Assembly: GCF_024494565.1 (NCBI RefSeq)
Contig: NZ_JANHDN010000001.1
Location: 124,001 to 188,000, forward strand
DNA length: 64,000 nucleotides
Reading direction: 5' to 3'
DNA from: Halorubrum rutilum
Lineage (GTDB): Archaea > Halobacteriota > Halobacteria > Halobacteriales > Haloferacaceae
Of the stretch, positions 44,001 to 50,152 are shown piece by piece. The position numbers and the translations under genes are program-made. Numbering within the stretch: position 1 is the stretch's first letter; the number at the start of each line of letters is the position of its first letter. Below the pieces are notes generated by a model. That model worked only from the letters and a program-made list of their open reading frames with translations, did no database searches and had not been told where the DNA came from.

Positions 44001-44064
44001 CTCAGTCTGGGAGAGCTCGACGCTGAAGACGTCGCACGCCTCGGTTCGAATCCGAGTCGATCCA
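43991..44064 (+). tRNA. Virus-encoded tRNA-Phe (GAA)
   Basis: A complete 74-nt cloverleaf: acceptor GGATCGA pairs seven of seven with TCGATCC; D-arm GCTC...GAGC; anticodon stem CGACG/CGTCG around loop CTGAAGA (anticodon GAA); T-arm CTCGG-TTCGAAT-CCGAG; discriminator A; no CCA encoded. T33 and the purine at 37 are right for a functional tRNA. It lies inside the viral early operon and overlaps the preceding gene, so it must be cut out of that transcript by the host RNase P and tRNase Z. Confidence 0.92.
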
Positions 44065-44393
44065 TCTCCTGAGGGCGTGGTTCTCACTCGGCTTTTCTCC
44101 GAGGGGGCCCAGACCAGGTCAGCGCCCGAGGGAGTGCAGCGCCACACGAGCGACCGGCAGCCACGCGGCGAGATCGTGACATGCTCGTCCTTCGTGAGGA
44201 CATTCGCGTCGATCGTTCCGTTCGGTTCGGTTCAAACCTGCCAAGTCCGGTCGCCTTGCCGTGCCTGTGGAGGTGACAGACGCCCCTATTGGGAGTGGCG
44301 AGATCCAAGCCCTCTACGGGGCTACCCTGTCCGGGGTTCGACTCCCCGCGCGGCCGTTCGAGACGCAGTAACACCCCTCCGTTTCACCTCCAG
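44065..44393 (+). other. Non-coding stretch with isolated tRNA T-arm-like sequence
   Basis: About 330 bp without a convincing gene. The sequence cggggttcgactccccg (44332-44348) is a perfect T-stem/T-loop. The following cgcggcc can pair imperfectly with ggtcgcc at 44249-44255 (six of seven), but I cannot fold a standard D- and anticodon arm between them. The inverted repeat gcgaccgg/ccggtcgc brackets about 44143-44253. It may be a degenerate second tRNA or an attachment scar. Confidence 0.4.
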
Positions 44394-45857
44394 ATGGACG
44401 ACGACACACCTGAGTTCACCGAGCGCCAGCGCGACCTCCTGGAGATGCTCCCGGCGACGTCCCGGGATATCGCCGAGGAGTTCGACGTTGCGCTGACGAC
44501 CGTCGAGTCGCATCGCAACGCGCTAAAGGATAAGGGCGTCCCGCTGGAGTTCGACCGCGAGACGAACGAGTGGTTCGTTGACGGCTCGCCAGGCTGGAAG
44601 GCCAGCGCTGCCGATCAGGACGATGGAGACGACGACGAGGACACCACGTTTCCGGAGGAACCAGACCCGTCCGACCTGACGGAACGCGAGCGGTACATCC
44701 TCCATCAGCTCCAAACCGCGACTGACACGGAGGAGCTCGCCGAGGACCTCGGTGAGTCGCCGTCGGTCGTCGAGAGCTACTTCCAGACGCTCGAAGCGAA
44801 GGGGTGGCAGATATACCACGACGAGACGGCCGACCTCTTCGAGATCGAAGGCGACCACACGCTCCGGTCGAGCGAACACAAGGGCACTCGCACCCGGAAA
44901 GCAAACCGCTGGTGGGAGAAGCGTCACAACGAGCTCGTCAAGGCGTGGAAGCGGATCGACACGCCGGAGATCGAGACGACAGCCACGGACGGCAACGAGG
45001 ACTGGGTAGTCCACATGACGGACCTCCACGCCGGCGACCTCGTCCGTGGGTACGACGACTCGGTCGTCCACCAGAGTGAGGACCTCCCACCGATCATCGA
45101 CTACATCACGGATCGGTCACTTGCTCTCAAGGAAAAGCACGGGAGCGCCTACGACACGGCGTACCTGCTCTGGGGTGGCGACTTCGTCACCAATGAGGGC
45201 ATCTACGAGGGCCAACACGAGAACCTCGACCAGTGGCTCGACGAGCAGACCGACACGCTCCACCCGCCGCTGATGCGGCAGGTGAAAGCCTACTCGCAGG
45301 CGTTCGACAACGTCGTCATCATCTGCCAGGCGGGCAACCACGGCGACATCCGCGCGTCCGGCTCCTCGAAACAGGCCAACGCCGACCTCCTCCTCTACAA
45401 GTCGATCCGGAACGCGGTCGGCGAGCTCGCGGAGGTCGGCTACTGTGAGAACGTCGGGTTCAACATCGGCCGGGCAGGGTCGCCGACACCGTTCTGGCTC
45501 CGCGACGGCGCGATCCACGGCCAGCTCCGCCACGGCCAGGACCGGAAGCCGCAGGCGGAGACGTCGTCGCGAAAGAAGGAGTGGCTCTCGACGGTCGTCG
45601 ACTCGCTCAACTTCGGGCAGGCGGTCGACATCATCTGGATGGGCCACTATCACGTGAGCGGCAGGATCCCGTGGAACGGCCCGCCGATCTTCGTCACGGC
45701 GTCGCCGCTGCCCGTCGGTGAGTACCCGCGGAAGCTCGGTGAGGTTGACGGGCTCAACGAGCCGGACATCGCGACGTGTCACGGCGTGAGCGACGACGGC
45801 GTCACCGGCGTGTTCCCGATCGACCCGCGGAAGTTCGACGGGAAAATCGGAGAATGA
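44394..45857 (+). CDS. Metallophosphoesterase with N-terminal helix-turn-helix domains
   Basis: A 487-residue protein. Residues 5-60 and 95-150 are two helix-turn-helix/winged domains (TSRDIAEEFDVALTTVESHRNAL, TEELAEDLGESPSVVESYFQTL) separated by an acidic linker. The calcineurin-like phosphoesterase domain has its metal motifs in order: DLHAGD (210-215), GGDF (261-264), GNHGD (314-318) and GHYH (418-421). This family includes nucleases such as Mre11/SbcD and many phosphodiesterases. With its DNA-binding N-terminus and place in the viral early region, a DNA-processing role is likely but unproven. Its stop overlaps the next start. Confidence 0.85.
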   Translation: MDDDTPEFTERQRDLLEMLPATSRDIAEEFDVALTTVESHRNALKDKGVPLEFDRETNEWFVDGSPGWKASAADQDDGDDDEDTTFPEEPDPSDLTERERYILHQLQTATDTEELAEDLGESPSVVESYFQTLEAKGWQIYHDETADLFEIEGDHTLRSSEHKGTRTRKANRWWEKRHNELVKAWKRIDTPEIETTATDGNEDWVVHMTDLHAGDLVRGYDDSVVHQSEDLPPIIDYITDRSLALKEKHGSAYDTAYLLWGGDFVTNEGIYEGQHENLDQWLDEQTDTLHPPLMRQVKAYSQAFDNVVIICQAGNHGDIRASGSSKQANADLLLYKSIRNAVGELAEVGYCENVGFNIGRAGSPTPFWLRDGAIHGQLRHGQDRKPQAETSSRKKEWLSTVVDSLNFGQAVDIIWMGHYHVSGRIPWNGPPIFVTASPLPVGEYPRKLGEVDGLNEPDIATCHGVSDDGVTGVFPIDPRKFDGKIGE

Positions 45858-46015
45858 TGCATCAGGACCCCACCGCCTCACACCAGTTCGACACGGACAC
45901 GGTGTCCGTCGTCACGACTGAGGGCGAGGCGAGCCCGCTCGCGTTCTACGACCCGTCGAGCTCCCGCGCGTGGTTGACGATGCGCGACCCGCTCGACCTG
46001 CGCGCCTACCGCTAG
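45854..46015 (+). CDS. Small viral protein, unknown function
   Basis: A 53-residue protein (MMHQDPTASHQFDTDTVSVV...LDLRAYR) starting at the ATGATG that overlaps the metallophosphoesterase stop. No motif is recognised. A short beta-rich pattern (SPLAFYDPSSSRAWLTMRD) suggests a compact fold. Confidence 0.55.
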   Translation: MMHQDPTASHQFDTDTVSVVTTEGEASPLAFYDPSSSRAWLTMRDPLDLRAYR

Positions 46016-46019
46016 GACC

Positions 46020-46139
46020 ATGACTCGAACAGATGTCCCTCGACCGTCGACGTACAGACCGAATCGGTGCTCCGAGTGCGGCTGCCGGCTGGACTCCGAG
46101 AGACCATGCCAGTGTCAGCCCCTGATGGATGTCTCATGA
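46020..46139 (+). CDS. Zinc-binding microprotein
   Basis: A 39-residue protein with CSECGC and CQC, five cysteines that could hold one zinc ion, preceded by a basic Pro-rich N-terminus. It overlaps the next gene by four bases (ATGA). Function unknown. Confidence 0.5.
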   Translation: MTRTDVPRPSTYRPNRCSECGCRLDSERPCQCQPLMDVS

Positions 46140-46447
46140 CGCCACCTCTCAGCGACCCTCAAGACGAGGCCCACTGCCTCGCGAAGTCCATCATGCCTAA
46201 CGGACATCGACCCCTCGCAAGCATCACCGCTGGCGCGCTCGTGCTCGTGTGGCTCGCCATCACGCTGTCACTCACGTTTGAGGGGATCGAGGCGGTGGCC
46301 CCGCCGTACTACGGGATTTTTACAGCGCTGGTGTTCTTACTTGTCGGGAGACTCTGGGGTATCGAGCGCGAGCTGATGGAGGCGGCCGCCGACTCGCTTC
46401 CGATCAGCATCGACCTCAGCCAAGAGGACACGCAAGACGAGGACTAA
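46136..46447 (+). CDS. Small two-helix membrane protein
   Basis: A 103-residue protein with two transmembrane helices (about 28-48, LASITAGALVLVWLAITLSL, and 58-73, GIFTALVFLLVGRLW) and an acidic C-terminal tail. The next gene, overlapping by one base, has the same layout. Such pairs could be holin-like or membrane anchors in virus assembly; no direct evidence. Confidence 0.7.
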   Translation: MTPPLSDPQDEAHCLAKSIMPNGHRPLASITAGALVLVWLAITLSLTFEGIEAVAPPYYGIFTALVFLLVGRLWGIERELMEAAADSLPISIDLSQEDTQDED

Positions 46448-46680
46448 TGCAAGAGAAGCCTATCCGAACGCTTGTCGCTGGCGTCATCATCCTCGCGTTT
46501 TTCGGAACGTGGCTCGGGATGGAGTGGACCGGCCGCGAAGCTGACACGCTGATCCTGCTCGGCGCTGTCGCGATCGTGCTCGGCGCTGGCTATCACCTCT
46601 GGGACGACTCAATGGGCGAGGGCGTCGCCGCCGCTCAAGAGCTCCAAGGCGACGAGGAGAGCAGCGACGAGGGCGAGTGA
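46447..46680 (+). CDS. Small two-helix membrane protein
   Basis: A 77-residue protein with two transmembrane helices (about 6-25 and 33-50) and an acidic C-terminus (GDEESSDEGE). It is in tandem with the preceding membrane protein and sandwiched by one-base overlaps with both neighbours. A holin or anti-holin role is possible by size and layout only. Confidence 0.7.
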   Translation: MQEKPIRTLVAGVIILAFFGTWLGMEWTGREADTLILLGAVAIVLGAGYHLWDDSMGEGVAAAQELQGDEESSDEGE

Positions 46681-46796
46681 TGGCGTGGACCTGCTCCGAG
46701 TGCGACACGCAGTACTTGTTCGATGCGCCATCGAAGTGGCAATCGGGCGCTGACGAGGACGACGGACCGGTCTGCAGTGACTGTCGCGAGGAGTAA
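46680..46796 (+). CDS. Zinc-ribbon microprotein
   Basis: A 38-residue protein with CSEC near the N-terminus and CSDC near the C-terminus, a four-cysteine zinc ribbon. The intervening segment is acidic. Its TAA is the first part of the 14-bp palindrome upstream of the next gene. Confidence 0.65.
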   Translation: MAWTCSECDTQYLFDAPSKWQSGADEDDGPVCSDCREE

Positions 46797-46807
46797 TTAC
46801 GTAATTA
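46794..46807. promoter_or_regulatory. Palindromic operator candidate 1
   Basis: TAATTACGTAATTA is a perfect 14-bp palindrome whose last A is the first base of the ATG at 46807. The identical sequence occurs in the identical position before the next gene (47065-47078). Confidence 0.65.
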
Positions 46808-47064
46808 TGACCACGACCATCTCGCTCCCGGACGACGTCGTCGACGAGCTTGACGCGTTGCTTCCGGACGACGACCGGACCCGCGCCGAGCAGTTCCAAG
46901 AGGTTGTTCTCCCAGCGCTCCGGGGCGACAACGTTGAGATCGTCCACGAGGCAGACGCCGACGCCGAGGTCCTTGAGCGCCTCGGCGAGCTGGAGAACCG
47001 GATCGAAGAGGTTCCGACACTCACGTCGTCGAAGGTCGTCACGGATCTCCAGTCGGCGCGCTAG
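46807..47064 (+). CDS. Ribbon-helix-helix-like small protein
   Basis: An 85-residue protein beginning TTTISLPDDVVDELDALLPDDDRTRAEQFQEVVLPAL. A short N-terminal beta strand and two helices match the ribbon-helix-helix DNA-binding fold of antitoxins and CopG-like repressors. A coiled-coil C-terminus (DAEVLERLGELENRIEEV) follows. Palindromes of AT-rich sequence touch its start codon and that of the next gene, as expected if it represses its own transcription. Confidence 0.75.
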   Translation: MTTTISLPDDVVDELDALLPDDDRTRAEQFQEVVLPALRGDNVEIVHEADADAEVLERLGELENRIEEVPTLTSSKVVTDLQSAR

Positions 47065-47078
47065 TAATTACGTAATTA
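47065..47078. promoter_or_regulatory. Palindromic operator candidate 2
   Basis: Second exact copy of TAATTACGTAATTA, again ending on the A of the following ATG (47078) and lying directly after the preceding TAG. Confidence 0.65.
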
Positions 47079-47455
47079 TGCTCTCAGAGGAACACCAGCG
47101 CCCGGCAACACTGGTCAACCGCATCCGCTGCTGGCTTAGCTTCCACTCGTGGGAGCGTGTCCGCTGTCACGACTGCCGCGAAGACCGGCTTGTCCGGCAG
47201 GCCTTCGAAGACCGCGACGCACCGGCCCAGAAGTGTGGCGGGTGCGGGTCGCCGTCACTGTGGCCGATCGAGCGCCAGTCGTCGGCGGCGTTCTGTCCCG
47301 GTTGCGACCACGACCTCCTGCATCAGAAGGACGCGACGATCGACGAACGCGACGACGAAGCCACCGAGTTCACCTGCCAGTACTGCGGGACGACGTCTGG
47401 CTGGCTGCTCGGTGCGCCCGCGCCGATCCGACTCGACATCGAGAAGCTACGGTGA
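47078..47455 (+). CDS. Multi-zinc-finger viral protein
   Basis: A 125-residue protein with four CxxC-type pairs: CHDC, CGGC, CPGC and CQYC. This is enough for two zinc sites. A short N-terminal helix (RPATLVNRIRCWLSFHSWERV) and a C-terminal beta part frame them. The family is not recognised. It is the last early gene before the structural promoter. Confidence 0.75.
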   Translation: MLSEEHQRPATLVNRIRCWLSFHSWERVRCHDCREDRLVRQAFEDRDAPAQKCGGCGSPSLWPIERQSSAAFCPGCDHDLLHQKDATIDERDDEATEFTCQYCGTTSGWLLGAPAPIRLDIEKLR

Positions 47456-47468
47456 ATTCACGAATTCA
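47453..47468. promoter_or_regulatory. Palindrome related to the operators
   Basis: TGAATTC-AC-GAATTCA: seven-base inverted arms around a two-base centre, beginning with the TGA stop of the preceding gene. It shares the AATT-CG-AATT outline with the two 14-bp palindromes and lies about 65 bp upstream of the structural TATA box. Confidence 0.45.
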
Positions 47469-47529
47469 CTGTTTGCTGACACACCCGACACCGGCATCGT
47501 GATGTCGACGCTATCCACGACGGCCCCCA

Positions 47530-47543
47530 TTTAAAATATAAAA
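47530..47543 (+). promoter_or_regulatory. Strong promoter of viral structural operon
   Basis: tttaaaatataaaa is by far the most AT-rich element in this half of the provirus. It lies 33-46 bp before the small terminase ATG, so the transcript would have a short leader of 5-20 nt. Everything rightward to the window edge is tightly packed and could be read from here. Confidence 0.75.
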
Positions 47544-47575
47544 CCCGCCAGGACGCTGCGGGACGCTTCTACCCC

Positions 47576-48262
47576 ATGAGCAACAGAGACCGCCGAGTCA
47601 ACCTCGCGCTAAAGTGGCACTATCTCGACAATCTCTCAGCCAAAGAGGTTCGAGACCGCTTCGAGCGCGAAGGGATCGCTGACCTGACGACGTCGACGAT
47701 CCGGAACTACCTCAACGAGAAGCCGAAGGAAGAGATAATCCAGGCGATCGAAGAGGAGAACGCGAACGTTCGTCTCCAAGCCGCCGAACGGTTTGAGCGA
47801 CTCTACCAGCAGGCGATCGAGGACCACGACGAACTCGCCGTCGACGACGAGCCGGTGTTGGCGATGGTCCCGCAGATGGAGGTCAACGAGGGCGAGACCG
47901 ATCTCCGTGTTTCCGACTGGGAGCAGCTCGACCCCGACGACGACCGATGGCCCGAGTGGGCTGACGAACGCGACATCCCGATCGCGTTCACGAACGACCC
48001 TCGCCACATCCAGCCGGGCGAGGAGTACCCCGTCGGCGCGAAGCGTGGACGTCGCCCCGAGTACCGAAAAGCCGTCGTCGGCCTTCAGCGCGATCAGCCT
48101 GACCGCGTCGGGCGGAGCTACGCCCGCCAAGAGGCCGCCTCCCACATGCGCGAGAAGGCGGACGTCCTCGGCATCTACGAGACCGACATCAACCTGAACA
48201 CCGACCTAGAGGGCGCGCTCCTTGAGTCGCTGAAAGGTGCGTACGAGGGCGACGATGACTGA
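47576..48262 (+). CDS. Putative small terminase subunit
   Basis: A 228-residue protein directly before the large terminase. The N-terminus is a helix-turn-helix (VNLALKWHYLDNLSAKEVRDRFEREGIADLTTSTIRNYLNEKP) suitable for recognising the packaging site, followed by a helical oligomerisation region (IIQAIEEENANVRLQAAERFERLYQQAI). The C-terminal part has REKADVLGIYETDINLNTD, the motif seen near the C-terminus of many small terminases. Assignment rests on position plus HTH and this C-terminal motif. Confidence 0.8.
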   Translation: MSNRDRRVNLALKWHYLDNLSAKEVRDRFEREGIADLTTSTIRNYLNEKPKEEIIQAIEEENANVRLQAAERFERLYQQAIEDHDELAVDDEPVLAMVPQMEVNEGETDLRVSDWEQLDPDDDRWPEWADERDIPIAFTNDPRHIQPGEEYPVGAKRGRRPEYRKAVVGLQRDQPDRVGRSYARQEAASHMREKADVLGIYETDINLNTDLEGALLESLKGAYEGDDD

Positions 48263-48353
48263 CTGGGAGAAGGTTCAGGAAGGCGCGTTCTACGAAATCC
48301 TCGCCGAGCAAGTGGATGAGGGTTACTTCGACACGGAGGACGACGATGAGTAG
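48255..48353 (+). CDS. Microprotein between terminase genes
   Basis: A 32-residue acidic frame (MTDWEKVQEGAFYEILAEQVDEGYFDTEDDDE) overlapping both the small and large terminase genes by eight bases at each end. It probably couples their translation; the peptide may also be functional. No motif seen. Confidence 0.5.
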   Translation: MTDWEKVQEGAFYEILAEQVDEGYFDTEDDDE

Positions 48354-49953
48354 CACCCCAGCCACCACCGACGACGTCGACGGCGACGGGCCGTCCGTTC
48401 GTCCCCCGGAGCACTACGCCACTCGGGCCAAGCGTGGCGACGAGACGTGGCTCGAAGACGCCATCGAGGACTATCTCGGGCTCACGGTCACGGCGGCCCA
48501 GCAGCGCATCTGCCGGGCGCTCGTCAACAACGAGAAGGTGGTCGTCGTCACGGCGAACGGGCTGGGGAAGTCGTACATCCTCGCAGCGATCGTCAACGTC
48601 TGGCTGCTGACGAAGTACCCGGCGATCGCCTTCGGGACGAGCGGGACGTACGCCAAGCTGAAGCGGACGTTCTGTAAGCCGATCGAGGCGCTTCACGACA
48701 ACGCACTCGAAGGCGTCGGCCTGCCGGGGACGTACAAGCAACAGCCGCCGCGCATCGAGATCGACGGCGAGCCCGAACACTACTTCGAGGCGGCCAGTCC
48801 CGAGGACGCCGGCGAGCTCGAAGGCGTCCACACGGCCTACACGCTCGGCATCATCGAGGAGGCCGACAAGAAGGCGATCGACAAAGACGTCCTCGACGCG
48901 ATGACGTCGCTGGTGACCGACCACCGCGACCGTCTCATCGCTATCTCGAACCCGCCGGTCGACTCGACGAACGTCGTCGCGGACCTGATGGACGATCCGA
49001 CGTGGGAGACAGTCCAGCTGTCGAGCTTCGAGAGCCACAACGTCCAGGTCGAGACAGGTGAGGCAGACGGGCCGCTGATCGACGGGCTGGCCACGCTGGG
49101 GAAGATCCGCGACGACTGGGAGAGCTTCAACGATGAGCCGTGGCCGGGCATCGAGCAGGCGCGGACGGCACACGAGCGACAGAAAGGCCTCGACACGCGA
49201 TGGTACCGCCGGCGTGCGGGTGTCATCCCGCCGGACACAGCCAGTGCGTACCGGCCGTACAAGGCGAACACGGCGAAGCAGGCGTACACGGATCCGGCCG
49301 CGACGAACTACTTCGGCTCGGCCGACACGACCAACCGGCCGCTCGGGACCGGGATCGACGTCGCCGGCCCGGGCAGTGACCGGACGGTCGCGATCACCTA
49401 CTTCCGGAACGGCGACTTCGAGGTTCGCTACACGACGCAGGATGCGGACTACCCGGCGCAGGAGACGGCGCTCATGCACGACTCGCGGCTCGGCGGCGAC
49501 CGTTACCACCCGGTCGCCGTGGACGCCTCGGGCGAGGGGAGCGGCCTCGCGAGCTACCTCGACGACCGGCTGCCCGACGTCCACCGCTTCGGGAGCGATA
49601 AGAAGCCGCTCACGGAGGGCACGGACGACGACAACCCGTACGGCCTCGTGAACTACGCCTCGCAGCGGGCGGAGGCGCTGGCCGCTCTCGGCGACGTCCT
49701 CCCGGATGCGACGTACATCGACACGGACCTCCGCGAGGAGCTGGTCATCGGCGGCCGGACGATCGAGTACGGCACGAAGACGATCGACTCGCGGGGTGAG
49801 CACGGCGCGGAGGTCGTGACGGTCAACTCCAAAGAAAAGGTCGAGGAGCGACTCGGTCGGTCGCCGGACTTCCTTGACGCAGCGGCACAGGCAGTCTGGG
49901 CGGCCGAGTGTACCGACGGCGGCTTCGACCCGGACGATGCCATCGTGTTCTAA
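48346..49953 (+). CDS. terL: Large terminase subunit (ATPase-nuclease)
   Basis: The 535-residue DNA-packaging motor. The ATPase domain has a Walker A-like VVVTANGLGKSY (Gly-rich loop ending in Lys75-Ser76) and Walker B YTLGIIEEAD (165-173) with the catalytic Glu. The nuclease domain begins with the RNase H-fold strand GTGIDVAGPGSDR (Asp338). It cuts concatemeric viral DNA and drives it into the procapsid through the portal encoded next but one. The start overlaps the microprotein gene. Confidence 0.92.
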   Translation: MSSTPATTDDVDGDGPSVRPPEHYATRAKRGDETWLEDAIEDYLGLTVTAAQQRICRALVNNEKVVVVTANGLGKSYILAAIVNVWLLTKYPAIAFGTSGTYAKLKRTFCKPIEALHDNALEGVGLPGTYKQQPPRIEIDGEPEHYFEAASPEDAGELEGVHTAYTLGIIEEADKKAIDKDVLDAMTSLVTDHRDRLIAISNPPVDSTNVVADLMDDPTWETVQLSSFESHNVQVETGEADGPLIDGLATLGKIRDDWESFNDEPWPGIEQARTAHERQKGLDTRWYRRRAGVIPPDTASAYRPYKANTAKQAYTDPAATNYFGSADTTNRPLGTGIDVAGPGSDRTVAITYFRNGDFEVRYTTQDADYPAQETALMHDSRLGGDRYHPVAVDASGEGSGLASYLDDRLPDVHRFGSDKKPLTEGTDDDNPYGLVNYASQRAEALAALGDVLPDATYIDTDLREELVIGGRTIEYGTKTIDSRGEHGAEVVTVNSKEKVEERLGRSPDFLDAAAQAVWAAECTDGGFDPDDAIVF

Positions 49954-49964
49954 TTCAACCAATC

Positions 49965-50144
49965 ATGCAGGTAACAGTACTCTGGACGAGAGACACAGCC
50001 GACGCACAGGGCCGTGAAACGACGTGGGCAGGGATTGACTGGGTCGACGAGTATCCTGACGAGCTCAAGCTCCACCCGACCGACAGCGAGCACCCGGTCG
50101 TGGTTGATCGCGACCACGTGGCTGCGTACAACCGGACGGAGTGA
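49965..50144 (+). CDS. Small viral protein between terminase and portal
   Basis: A 59-residue protein (MQVTVLWTRDTADAQGRETTWAGIDWVDEYPDELKLHPTD...). Mixed beta-strand pattern, no family recognised. It starts eleven bases after the terminase stop and ends eight bases before the portal. Confidence 0.65.
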   Translation: MQVTVLWTRDTADAQGRETTWAGIDWVDEYPDELKLHPTDSEHPVVVDRDHVAAYNRTE

Positions 50145-50152
50145 CCTGACCA

